Shown one piece after another: positions 20,020 to 29,324 of a stretch of DNA of 64,000 nt. The notes under the pieces are model-generated. The model was not told where the DNA came from and did no database searches. It was given only the letters and a program-made list of their open reading frames with translations. The stretch is from Pseudomonadota bacterium. Its GTDB lineage: Bacteria; Pseudomonadota; Gammaproteobacteria; Acidiferrobacterales; Acidiferrobacteraceae. Every line of letters starts with the position of its first letter. The first letter of the stretch is position 1. The stretch spans positions 25,084 to 89,083 of the forward strand of contig JAJYHM010000050.1 of the NCBI GenBank assembly GCA_021784755.1, written 5' to 3'. A program made the translations under genes and the position numbers.

Positions 20020-20205
20020 CCACCCCTCTGTCCCACAACCTGAGAGCTTTAGCCCCTTCGGTGGACTGCCACGCAGTCTCTCTCCAGAGTCGACGAAAAT
20101 GGCCTCGCGGTCCCTTTGCCGGTACGTTTCCGGGCGGTTGCGTCGTCGGCGCCCATACCCCGAAGGGTGGGTCTCTCCCGCGAGCCGTCTGTCGCCCGCT
20201 GACTA
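20020..20205 (-). promoter_or_regulatory. Tandem glycine riboswitch upstream of gcvT
   Basis: Minus strand reads gcgggagagacc...gcgccgacgacgcaacc... then ctctggagagagactgc...caccgaaggggctaaagctctcaggttgtgggacagagggg, matching conserved glycine aptamer segments. Confidence 0.85.
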
Positions 20206-20343
20206 TATCAGTCTCCCTATGGGGACGCCAAGCCGAACAGAGGCGCGCCCGGAACCCAGCGAAGCGCGCAAGCCCGCGCTTGCAAGCCCTGGCGCAGCGT
20301 CTAGGCTATAATTGAGACTAAATAATAATCATAATCCGGGTGG

Positions 20344-20388
20344 AAAAGGCCGTCGGCGGTTGCGCCGAACCCGCCAAAGCGGCCTTTT
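20344..20388 (+). other. Nested hairpin in the leader of the PhnD-like gene (terminator-like)
   Basis: Outer AAAAGGCCG...CGGCCTTTT with inner TCGGCG-GTTG-CGCCGA. Confidence 0.5.
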
Positions 20389-20409
20389 CGAGGATATTGA
20401 GGAGATTCT

Positions 20410-21219
20410 ATGCGCCGCTTGATCGCTTTGGCTCTATGCCTTTTCTGTGCGTCGGCCTGGGCCGCAGGCCCCTCCAAGGCCTACATCATGGTCGCACCCC
20501 CTCGCCAATCGCAGGCGCAAGAGCAGGCGGTCTACGGGCGCATCGCGCAATTCCTGGCGCAGGCGACCGGCGCACCGATCCGATTTAGCTACACGAGCAA
20601 CTGGCTCACCTACATGGACCAAGTCCGCCAAAACTCGGCCGACATCTACTTTGACGGGCCATCCTTCATAGGATGGCGGATCGCGCGCTGGCATGACCAT
20701 GCGGCCGTAGCCCTGAGCGGGCATCTGAAATTCGTGCTGGTGACGAAAAAGAGCGACCACGCGCCCTCCAAAATGAGCGAACTGGTCGGACGCAGTGTCT
20801 GCGCCTTCTCTCCGCCGAACCTCGGGACCCTGACGCTCGACACCTCATTCACCAACCCGTCCCGGCGGCCCTACATTGTCGTGATCCACAGCTTCCCCGA
20901 GGCGGCGCGCAATATCATCGACGGAAACTGCGTTGCGGCCCTGGAGCCACTCCCGGTATTCAAACACCAGAACGCGCAATTCCCGGGCCGCCTGCAAGTG
21001 GCCGGCACGATACCGGGCCTGCCCAATCAAGCCTTCTCCCTGAGCGACAGGATCCCATCGGCATTGCGCCAAAAGATCATAGCCGCACTCCTGAGCCCAG
21101 CGGGGCACGCGGTGACCAAGCCTTTGCGGGACATGTTCGGGCACAAACAGCTCGTGCGCGTGCACGACGCCACCTACCTGCCCTATCGTAAACTGCTCAA
21201 TATCATGGTGGGTTTCTAG
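20410..21219 (+). CDS. PhnD-like phosphate/phosphonate ABC transporter substrate-binding protein
   Basis: Signal peptide; RFSYTSNWLTYMDQVRQNSADIYFDGPSFIGWR; no ABC permease/ATPase adjacent. Confidence 0.75.
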   Translation: MRRLIALALCLFCASAWAAGPSKAYIMVAPPRQSQAQEQAVYGRIAQFLAQATGAPIRFSYTSNWLTYMDQVRQNSADIYFDGPSFIGWRIARWHDHAAVALSGHLKFVLVTKKSDHAPSKMSELVGRSVCAFSPPNLGTLTLDTSFTNPSRRPYIVVIHSFPEAARNIIDGNCVAALEPLPVFKHQNAQFPGRLQVAGTIPGLPNQAFSLSDRIPSALRQKIIAALLSPAGHAVTKPLRDMFGHKQLVRVHDATYLPYRKLLNIMVGF

Positions 21220-21367
21220 GCGCCACGAAACGACAGGCGCGGAGGACGCCGCGCCGCCCGAATCGACCGAGCGAAAGGCGCCTGCCGTGAAAACTGATGG
21301 GGGCGTAGGTGCTCCGATCGGGGCAGTCGGTGGTGGCCTGCTCGGTGGTGGCCTGCCGTGAACCGCG

Positions 21368-22492
21368 CTAGATTTCGTCGCCCATGACCCGATCCATCAC
21401 GAGAAATTCGGCCGCCTTGCCGTCGAACGTCCTCTGGCATGTCCCACGCATGGCAAACGCCAGATCCTCATACAGGCGGATCGCCCGGGCATGGCCCGCG
21501 CGGACGACGAGATGGACCCGCGCTAGCCCGAGCCCGCAAAAACCGATCGCAAGCGTCTGGGCACTCAATGTCCGCCCCAGACCCGCACCGATATGGTCAG
21601 CGTGCAGCGCGATCCGAAACTCGGCCTCTGACTCGTCTGTCGGCAGGAGCATGGTGAACCCGATCGGCTCCCCCCGCTCGGCCGCGACGAAGACACGGGC
21701 GCGCGGATGATCGCGAAGCTCGTGAAACCAGCCGCCGTCCCGAAGCGCATAATCAAGCTCGGCAAACTCGGCGGGATAGGCGGGCCAGCGCGCGATGCGC
21801 AGAGGATCCGATGCCTGCATGGGGCGCAGCAACCACGACGCGCGAATACTCGGGGCGATACCCGGTGTGTGTGTGCAAGCGTCCCGGGAGGAGGAAAATA
21901 TGCTGTCTCGGGGGAAAATGGCGCCTTGGGCCAAGCCCTCGATCCAGGCTTCCGTCGTCACGACCGCGGCGAAGCGCGACTGCAGAACGACGGAAAACGC
22001 ACGGTGCATCTCCTCGGCGCGCGAGCGGCCCGCGCGATTCTCATAGGATACGGACCCCGCGGCATCGGCCAGGAACTCGACCGCAAACCCTTCATGGACC
22101 GCGTGCGTGATCGTGGCTGCTACGCAGTTTTGCGTCATATAGCCTGCGACCGCAAGCCGGTCGATACCTCGTCCCCGGAGCCACACCAAAAGGTCGGTCC
22201 CAGCCAAGGCACTCGGTAGCGATTTTTCGACGTAATGATCCCGGGGGCGCGACGCCACCGTCTCATGCAGCAACGCGCCGAAGCCGCCGCGCGCGAAGAT
22301 CGGCGAATCCGCCGGTGCCGTCTGCTGAACCACGACCACCGCTATCCCGGCCGCGCGCGCGGCATCCATGGCGCGCGCGATGCGCGCGAGGGAAGCTTGT
22401 GGGTCCGGGTATTCGATGGGCAGGGCGCCCGCGAAATACTCGTTCTGGACATCGATGACGATGAGCGCGCGCTGCGATGGCTGACACGACAT
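21368..22492 (-). CDS. Isochorismatase/cysteine hydrolase fused to C-terminal GNAT acetyltransferase
   Basis: N-terminus ALIVIDVQNEYFAGALP...VAGYMTQNCVAATITHAVHEGF; C-terminus ...RIALHADHIGAGLGRTLSAQTLAIGFCGLGLARVHLVVRAGHARAIRLYEDLAF. Confidence 0.85.
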   Translation of the reverse strand: MSCQPSQRALIVIDVQNEYFAGALPIEYPDPQASLARIARAMDAARAAGIAVVVVQQTAPADSPIFARGGFGALLHETVASRPRDHYVEKSLPSALAGTDLLVWLRGRGIDRLAVAGYMTQNCVAATITHAVHEGFAVEFLADAAGSVSYENRAGRSRAEEMHRAFSVVLQSRFAAVVTTEAWIEGLAQGAIFPRDSIFSSSRDACTHTPGIAPSIRASWLLRPMQASDPLRIARWPAYPAEFAELDYALRDGGWFHELRDHPRARVFVAAERGEPIGFTMLLPTDESEAEFRIALHADHIGAGLGRTLSAQTLAIGFCGLGLARVHLVVRAGHARAIRLYEDLAFAMRGTCQRTFDGKAAEFLVMDRVMGDEI

Positions 22493-22598
22493 GGGCTTCC
22501 TCTTCCGCGAATAGGGACACTACACTGGGAGAGTCTGGCCCGCGGCAGGCACGAGCAAAAGTGCCCCAACGGCCAATATGCGATAGAATTGGGCCAGC

Positions 22599-23579
22599 AT
22601 GAGTCTGCGTCGCGAAGCCCTTCCCGGTAATCGCCGGATCGCCGTGATCGCCTTTCACGGCATCAGCCTGTTCCATCTCGCCATACCCGGTATGGTCTTC
22701 GGGGAGGATCGGACGGACGGGGGCGTTCCACGATTCGAAGTCCAGATCTGCGCGTCCGAGCCCGGGCCTCTTTCGACCTCTACGGGCATCACCATCGTCA
22801 CGTCCCATGGGCTCGATGCGGTGCGGCACGCCGATACCGTGATCGTGCCAAGCTGGCGCGATCCCGAAGAGCAACCATCTGAGGCACTCCTTGAGGCGCT
22901 GCGCCAGGCAGCCGGACGCGGGGCCTGCCTCGTCGGACTGTGCCTGGGATCCTGGGTGCTGGCGGCCGCAGGCCTCCTGGACGGCCGCCCCGCCACCACC
23001 CATTGGATCTCGAGCGCGGCCTTCACCCGCCGCTATCCGCGGATTCATGTCGATCCGCGCGTCCTATATATCGATGACGGGGATGTGCTGACGTCGGCCG
23101 GTGCCGCCGCAGGGATTGATTGCTGTCTGCACTTGCTGCGGCGCTGGTGCGGCACGCAGGCGGCGGGCTACGTCGCCCGGCGTCTCGTGGTCCCCCTTCA
23201 CCGCGCGGGCGGGCAGGCCCAATACATCGAGCGCCCGATCCCGGCACGCGCCGAAGACGAGCGCCTGTCCAAGGCCCTCGACTGGGCGCGCACCCGACTG
23301 GACGAACCACTCGGCCTCGACAGCCTCGCCCGCCAAGCCTGCATGAGTCGCCGGACCTTCACGCGCGAGTTCCGTCGTGCCACGGGCGCAAGCCCGGGGC
23401 AGTGGCTGCGGGATCAGCGCGTCGCCTTGGCGCAACGACTGCTCGAGACCACCGATCAACCCGTCGAGCGGATCGCCCACCACGCCGGTTTCGGCACGGC
23501 CGCGTCGCTACGCCAACATTTCAAGGCCATGCTCGGGATCTCGCCATCGGCGTTTCGCGAAAGGTTCCGGGGACACTGA
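22599..23579 (+). CDS. GlxA-family AraC-type transcriptional regulator (DJ-1/PfpI + HTH)
   Basis: VGLCLGSWVLAAAGLLDGRPATTHW; RQACMSRRTFTREFRRATGASPGQWLRDQRVALAQRLLE. Confidence 0.92.
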   Translation: MSLRREALPGNRRIAVIAFHGISLFHLAIPGMVFGEDRTDGGVPRFEVQICASEPGPLSTSTGITIVTSHGLDAVRHADTVIVPSWRDPEEQPSEALLEALRQAAGRGACLVGLCLGSWVLAAAGLLDGRPATTHWISSAAFTRRYPRIHVDPRVLYIDDGDVLTSAGAAAGIDCCLHLLRRWCGTQAAGYVARRLVVPLHRAGGQAQYIERPIPARAEDERLSKALDWARTRLDEPLGLDSLARQACMSRRTFTREFRRATGASPGQWLRDQRVALAQRLLETTDQPVERIAHHAGFGTAASLRQHFKAMLGISPSAFRERFRGH

Positions 23580-23612
23580 AGCTCGCCGGACACGCCGTAC
23601 CGCGAATCCCTT

Positions 23613-25073
23613 TCAGTCGCGTGGCAGCCGATGCGCGATCTGGTATTTGTCGAGCAGACGATAAAGGGTCACGCGCGACACGCCGAGCGAACGCGCCGAC
23701 CGCGACAGGTTGCCGCCGCTCTTCTCAATGGCCTCGCAAATCGCCTCACGCTCGGCACGCTCGCGCGCCTCGGCCAGCGTCTCCTCGACAGGGACGTCGC
23801 GGTAGGAGCCGACATAATCCAGACCCAGATCCTCAGGCCCTATCAGTTGCCGCTCGCACATCACCATGGCGCGGCGCACGCGATTGATGAGCTCGCGGAC
23901 ATTGCCCGGCCAAGTATGCTGACTTAGGGCGATGAAGGCATCGCGGCTGAAACCCCGCACCTGCGGGTTCTTTTCCGCGGCGAACATATCGAACCAGTGG
24001 CGCGCCAAGGCCGTCACATCGCCCTCGCGGGCCCGTAGCGGCGGCACCTCGAGGTTCAACACATTCAAGCGATAATAGAGATCCTCGCGGAACCGCTTTT
24101 CGCCCACCGCCTTTTCGATATTGACGTGGGTCGCGGCAATGACGCGGATGTCCGCATGCATGGTCTCGGTGCCACCCACGCGCTCATAGGTCCCGCCTTG
24201 CAGAACGCGCAAGAGATTGACCTGGAGATCCAAAGACAGGTCTCCGATCTCATCGAGGAAGAGCGTACCGCCCTCGGCCGCCTCTATGCGGCCGATCTTG
24301 CGTTGATGGGCGCCCGTAAAGGCGCCCTTCTCGTGACCGAACAATTCCGACTGGATCAACTTGTCCGGGAGCGCCCCGCAATTTACGGCCACGAACGGGT
24401 GCGAGGTGCGCGACGAATGGGCATGAATGGCAAGCGCACACAACTCCTTGCCCGTGCCTGTCTCTCCCTGGATCAGGACCGGGGCATCGGATTGGCTGAT
24501 CTTCGCGATCCGCCGAAACGTGGCCTTTATCGCTTGGCTGGTGCCTACGATGTTCTTTTCGAAACGGTTTTCGACCGACTGCTGGGGGCGGACGCGGCTC
24601 AGGTTCGCCATACCGAGGGCATGGCCGAGGCTGTGCAAGAGGCGCGGGACATCGACGGGGACGACGTGGAAGTCGAGACAACACTCGCTAATGAGATGGT
24701 TTGCCACGGCGCTCTTCAAGAACGCGAGATCGAGGATCGCGATCCATCGGAAGCGGCTGTTTCCATAGCCGAGCAGGGCCTCCGCCTCGGTGATCTCCTT
24801 CTCGTTGGCATCCTGCAAGCACACGATGCCCACACCCGCGCCCAAACGATCCATATAGGCCCGCGCGGTACCCCAGGCCCCTGCGCGCGTCAGATTCCAC
24901 CCGTGACTTGTGATGTCGTCTTCCCGGAACGGGAGGGTTTTCGTCGGACAGTACACAAGCACCGAACGCGATTCACCGCCCAGGCCTGCACGAAAACCAA
25001 AACTTTCCGTCTTACAATCCAGCTCCTCCCCCGACACCCCGCCTACCCCCTTTTTTCTCTTCCCGGCTCGCAA
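23613..25073 (-). CDS. Sigma-54-dependent transcriptional activator, VpsR-like N-terminal domain (start uncertain)
   Basis: GETGTGKELCALAIH Walker A, GHEKGAFTGAHQRKIGRIEAAEGGTLFLDEIGDL, Fis-type C-terminal HTH. Confidence 0.9.
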   Translation of the reverse strand: MRAGKRKKGVGGVSGEELDCKTESFGFRAGLGGESRSVLVYCPTKTLPFREDDITSHGWNLTRAGAWGTARAYMDRLGAGVGIVCLQDANEKEITEAEALLGYGNSRFRWIAILDLAFLKSAVANHLISECCLDFHVVPVDVPRLLHSLGHALGMANLSRVRPQQSVENRFEKNIVGTSQAIKATFRRIAKISQSDAPVLIQGETGTGKELCALAIHAHSSRTSHPFVAVNCGALPDKLIQSELFGHEKGAFTGAHQRKIGRIEAAEGGTLFLDEIGDLSLDLQVNLLRVLQGGTYERVGGTETMHADIRVIAATHVNIEKAVGEKRFREDLYYRLNVLNLEVPPLRAREGDVTALARHWFDMFAAEKNPQVRGFSRDAFIALSQHTWPGNVRELINRVRRAMVMCERQLIGPEDLGLDYVGSYRDVPVEETLAEARERAEREAICEAIEKSGGNLSRSARSLGVSRVTLYRLLDKYQIAHRLPRD

Positions 25074-25075
25074 TG

Positions 25076-26152
25076 CTAGAACGTCGTCGGCATGGTCACG
25101 CTCAAATTGATATTGGGCGCGTCCTTCGTGAGCCCTACCCCCAGATTCGTGACTATGGTCACACTACGACTGTCCGCATAAGACATGCCAAGATTTAGGA
25201 CGGCGGCATTGCCACTGCTGCCAACAACGGGCTGCCAAGGGCCGCCTTGGGGTTTGATCCGGGTCGCAGCAATAAAGGTCTCGTCCACAGACAGGGTCAG
25301 ACTCACGCGCCGGTTCAGAGCGAAGGCGGTTCCACCCCCGAGGCTGAAGGAATTGCCGCCGGCCACCTGTCCCGGCTGAGGGGTAGTCGTGCTCGAGATA
25401 TTGCCGAAACGCTGGGGGAGGTTGTAGGTGTAGCTCAGACTCCCGAACAAGATCGCCGGGCTGACTGGCTTTATGAACGACAAGCCCGTGGAGACCGACC
25501 ACAGGCCGTTACCCGTCGGCAAGGACTGCGGGTAGCTCAGATTACTGTTTTGTGGCTGCGTGACGACCGGGATGCCGTAGGGGCTGCGGCCGGTCGGCGC
25601 CTTGGCGGTCAGACTCCACACGGTGGCCGGCCCGCCCTGGCTCCCCGAAAGCTGACAATAAAGTGAGGCGCTCGCATCGCCGATCTGCCCCTTGTTCTGC
25701 ACGTCCTGCTGGCTTGCCTGCAGGCTCGAGCTGCCCGCGCCCACCGACTCATAGGTGCTCTGGCGCGCGAGATAGGGGACGGTCATAGACAATTCGAAAT
25801 CATCGGTCGGCGCGTAACTTGCCTGGAGCGACAAGGTTTCGATATTGCTCTGTACCTTGCTGACATTGATCTGGCCCAGGAAGATCGCCCCCAGGGCGAG
25901 AAAGCCATTCAAGGTCAGCGAGTTACTATCCGAATAGACATAGCTCAAGCCCGGCTGGAGGATGACCTGCCCGGCCTTGAACAAGGCATTCTGTTGGCGA
26001 TAGACCGCCTGAACGCTCTCTTGAGTCTTCGGTTTATGCTGGACGCCGAGCGCGTCCTGCGTCGACGAAGCGGCCCACGCGGGCTGCACCGAGATAAACG
26101 CAACGATGAGCCCCCATAAAACGGCACCACTCTTCCGTGCGTGCACGGTCAT
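25076..26152 (-). CDS. Outer-membrane beta-barrel 'transporter', candidate FapF-like amyloid export channel
   Basis: Signal peptide, Gln-rich N-terminal segment, then beta-barrel of MetA-pathway-like fold; located in Fap-like cluster. Confidence 0.6.
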   Translation of the reverse strand: MTVHARKSGAVLWGLIVAFISVQPAWAASSTQDALGVQHKPKTQESVQAVYRQQNALFKAGQVILQPGLSYVYSDSNSLTLNGFLALGAIFLGQINVSKVQSNIETLSLQASYAPTDDFELSMTVPYLARQSTYESVGAGSSSLQASQQDVQNKGQIGDASASLYCQLSGSQGGPATVWSLTAKAPTGRSPYGIPVVTQPQNSNLSYPQSLPTGNGLWSVSTGLSFIKPVSPAILFGSLSYTYNLPQRFGNISSTTTPQPGQVAGGNSFSLGGGTAFALNRRVSLTLSVDETFIAATRIKPQGGPWQPVVGSSGNAAVLNLGMSYADSRSVTIVTNLGVGLTKDAPNINLSVTMPTTF

Positions 26153-26224
26153 ACTCCTTAAGCTAGCGTGGCGGGGATTGGGACCCGGACCGGCACCTGC
26201 ACCCCTTATTTATGATATTATTAT

Positions 26225-27178
26225 TTACTTATATTTAATGATCCCGTGTCGGCCCGCATGCAAAGCGCCATGAATCACGGCGGGGGCCAAGATCTCGATG
26301 TCCTCCGCGACCACGGATGCCGGCGCCTCGGGGCTGCCGATCTCGCACCCCTCCCCCATCCGGATACGGCCTTCGGCGACTATCGGTCCCCATATCACGC
26401 AACGTGCGCCTATGACGATGTCGCCCTCGCATACGAGCGCCCCCTCTATGACGCTGCCAACCCCTACCTCGAGAAGCCGGCGTGCCTTGACGGATCCACG
26501 CTGTTTCGTTCCAGGAACGAGCGTTATCGGTTCGCGAGCCACTGTGTCCACGCACGCCACCCCCCGTGGCAGCGTCCCGCGGGCCCCGCTTTGCGCGTAA
26601 CCCGCCAGGATGGTCGGCGCCGTCATCGACATAAACTCACACGGCGCGTCGATCTTTATCGTTTTATTGGCCGAGGCCCGACCGAGGATGCGGCAGTTGC
26701 CTTCCACCTCGATGTGGCCGTCGGCATGGCACCAGCGAATGATCGTGGAATTCCAGCGGAGATGCAAGATATCCGCAGCATAAAGCGCGCGGTACGTAGC
26801 GTCTTCGCCGGTATGCAAAGAACCCTCGCACGCCACCTCTTTATGGCAACTCAGTGACCCAGGTAAGGCGAGGTCGCCGAAGGCGTAGCTCATCGTGTTG
26901 GCGCACTCCCTGGGTGCCCGGCGCAGGGACGCTGGCACCACCAGCAACGGCTCGCCGTCCACTCGATATTCGGCGACCGCGGTCACAGGTTGCGCGATCA
27001 GCACGAGGCGCGCGCGCAGCTTTGTGATCAGGCTGCGTGCGAAATGATCGGGCGCATAGGCCGCCTCCGATAACGGTGGAGGCCCCAAGACGTCCCTACG
27101 ACGCAGAAAGAGCCCTGCCGTCGGTATGAAGGGGAGGGCGAATACCATCAGTGTCGCAGCGATCAATAGCGCTAGCAT
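26225..27178 (-). CDS. Membrane-anchored polymer-forming (bactofilin-like beta-helix) protein
   Basis: N-terminal TM; C-terminal stacked short repeats GSVIEGALVCEGDIVIGARCVIWGPIVAEGRIRMGEGCEIG. Confidence 0.65.
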   Translation of the reverse strand: MLALLIAATLMVFALPFIPTAGLFLRRRDVLGPPPLSEAAYAPDHFARSLITKLRARLVLIAQPVTAVAEYRVDGEPLLVVPASLRRAPRECANTMSYAFGDLALPGSLSCHKEVACEGSLHTGEDATYRALYAADILHLRWNSTIIRWCHADGHIEVEGNCRILGRASANKTIKIDAPCEFMSMTAPTILAGYAQSGARGTLPRGVACVDTVAREPITLVPGTKQRGSVKARRLLEVGVGSVIEGALVCEGDIVIGARCVIWGPIVAEGRIRMGEGCEIGSPEAPASVVAEDIEILAPAVIHGALHAGRHGIIKYK

Positions 27179-27187
27179 ACGATGTCC

Positions 27188-28522
27188 TCAGGGCCCGACC
27201 GGATCGGGCGCGTTCTTGCGGTCGCGATAGCGTGGCGTCTTGTGCCAATGGACCCGCCCCGGACGCACGACATCGCCGAGCGCCATAAAAAAGCCGGCGG
27301 TTGCTGCGTAGGTGGAAACGAAAAAGCCGATCAGGATCAGCGGCACGCCCTTGACCTTGTCGCGCTCGCCGTCCAGACGCAGTGCCGCCGCGATCTCATA
27401 GAAGGCGGCAGCATTGCCGAAGGTGCCGTAGCTCACGACCGCCAACATGAGCAACAAGCCGCTGCCGTTGTCGCCACAGAGCCATAGGACATACAGCACG
27501 AGCCAGCCTAGCAAGAGAAGGGGGGCCATGGCGTAGATCCCGAGCAAGAGCGCGCCATCGAAGCGTTCTCGGCGCGTTGCATAAGGCGACCGCAAAAGCG
27601 GCAACAAATGGCGGAACAGGGCCTGGTTGTGCCCCTGTGACCATCGACGCAACTGGCGATAGCGGGCCTGCCACGACTCCACGACCTCCTCGTAACACTC
27701 CGAACGGTTCTGATAGGCGACCTTCCATCCGGCGATGGCAAGCCGATAAGTGATGTCCGTGTCCTCGGCCAGGGCATAAGGGTTCCAGCCCCCAACCGCT
27801 TTCAACGCCGAGACCCGCACGCCGCCCACCGTACCGCCAAATTGGGGGATCAGACGCAGGTTCGCGCGCGCCTGTTGATCCACCTGATAGCCGCCGGACC
27901 GCTCCAATTCGAGCAGATGCGTGAGGAGGTTTGTGTCGCTGTTGTAGGGAACCACGCGGCCCATGACCCCGCCCACCTCGGGGTCGAAGAAGGGCGCCAC
28001 GAGCTGCTTGACGATGCCCGCGCCCGGCAGGTAGTCGGCATCGAAGACAAGTGCGATATCGCCCACCACGAGTGCCGTGGCATCGACCAGGGCCGCAGCC
28101 TTGCCGGGCATCGCATCCATGGCCCTGTGCAGCACCTGGATGCGGTCGGGATGGGCGCGGGCGAAGGCGTCGAGGATCTGTGCCGTGCGGTCTACAGATC
28201 GATCATCGACACAGAGAATCTTCAGGCGATCAGCCGGATAGTCCACCGCGACCACCCGCTCAAGGATCTGCTCTATGACCTGCTCCTCGTTGTGGGCCGG
28301 GATAATGACCGTCACGGCCGGCCAATCGGCCTGGGTGATGTCGAGGTAGGGATGGCGCTGGCGGCCAAAGAGGCGGTTCATGGTGAAGAAGAGATGGCGG
28401 ATGGTGTAAAAGACGATGACCGACACGATGACCAGCGCGATCGGCTGGAGAATCGCGATGAGACCCGCGTGCGCCTGCCAAGCGCGGGCGGCCAGCGGTA
28501 AACCCACGGTGCCGCTACTCAT
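27188..28522 (-). CDS. Processive membrane glycosyltransferase family 2 (PgaC/cellulose-synthase-like)
   Basis: VTVIIPAHNEEQVIEQ, DDRS, VFDADYLPG, EDTDITYRL, RQLRRW motifs; C-terminal TM helices. Confidence 0.92.
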   Translation of the reverse strand: MSSGTVGLPLAARAWQAHAGLIAILQPIALVIVSVIVFYTIRHLFFTMNRLFGRQRHPYLDITQADWPAVTVIIPAHNEEQVIEQILERVVAVDYPADRLKILCVDDRSVDRTAQILDAFARAHPDRIQVLHRAMDAMPGKAAALVDATALVVGDIALVFDADYLPGAGIVKQLVAPFFDPEVGGVMGRVVPYNSDTNLLTHLLELERSGGYQVDQQARANLRLIPQFGGTVGGVRVSALKAVGGWNPYALAEDTDITYRLAIAGWKVAYQNRSECYEEVVESWQARYRQLRRWSQGHNQALFRHLLPLLRSPYATRRERFDGALLLGIYAMAPLLLLGWLVLYVLWLCGDNGSGLLLMLAVVSYGTFGNAAAFYEIAAALRLDGERDKVKGVPLILIGFFVSTYAATAGFFMALGDVVRPGRVHWHKTPRYRDRKNAPDPVGP

Positions 28523-29324
28523 ATCGTAACCTCCAGCTCATGCCCCAGGAATAGAGCGCCACGAGACCCATCACGTCCAACAGAAGGCCTGCGAGTAAAA
28601 ATAAGGTCGGCAGGGCGATGAGGCCGAGACTGCTGGCCGCGAAGGCCTGCAGGCAGAACTGACACGGAAGGGCCACGGCCAGCCACGCAAGTGCAAGCAG
28701 CGTGAGGACGATCTTCTTGGTAACGCTGAAATCCAGCGGATAATAGATGGCCATGAACATGAGCGGGGTCACGACCATGAGCGCAAGACCCATGAGCAGC
28801 ATCGACTGAATGTAGCCCACGAGCACATAAGGGAACGGCGCGAGCACAGGCGTGAACCCCAAGGCGCCGATGCCGAAAATCGTGGCCAGGGTAAAGAGTG
28901 CGAGCGCCAGAGGGAGATGGCGACGGCGCAAGAGGACGACCAGGAGGAGGTCGGCTACAAACAGAGCCGCGCATATCATCCAGGCCTCATGCGTAGGCGG
29001 CGCCGCGGTGAGGTCGGGCACCGGGACGGGAAGATTCGTATGCCAAGGCAGGGCGTAAGGGAGCTGGATCACCTTGATGGCGGGCGTCGCCTGTTCACAC
29101 CAAAAGGTCTCTATGGCGGTCCAAAGGGGGAGAATGATCGGCCGCGCTACCAAGCACACGGCCAAGGCCAGGAGCGGACCCACGAGCAATGAGGGGCGCC
29201 CCCAGCCTCGCTCGCGCGGCATGATGCGCAAACCCCTGTGGGCGGGAATCACGCCGCCACGCCAGCCCTCGACGGGGATCGCCGGGCGCATGCGGGAGCC
29301 CTGATCAGAAATGGTAGAAGACAC
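28515..29324 (-). CDS. Polytopic membrane protein of unknown function in exopolysaccharide module
   Basis: 269 aa, multiple hydrophobic segments, translationally coupled to GT2. Confidence 0.65.
   Translation of the reverse strand: MSSTISDQGSRMRPAIPVEGWRGGVIPAHRGLRIMPRERGWGRPSLLVGPLLALAVCLVARPIILPLWTAIETFWCEQATPAIKVIQLPYALPWHTNLPVPVPDLTAAPPTHEAWMICAALFVADLLLVVLLRRRHLPLALALFTLATIFGIGALGFTPVLAPFPYVLVGYIQSMLLMGLALMVVTPLMFMAIYYPLDFSVTKKIVLTLLALAWLAVALPCQFCLQAFAASSLGLIALPTLFLLAGLLLDVMGLVALYSWGMSWRLRYE

Noticed and set aside
23120-23887. 255 aa plus-strand ORF rich in Arg/Pro
   Set aside because: Overlaps the GlxA-like regulator and sigma-54 activator in other frames; no recognisable motif
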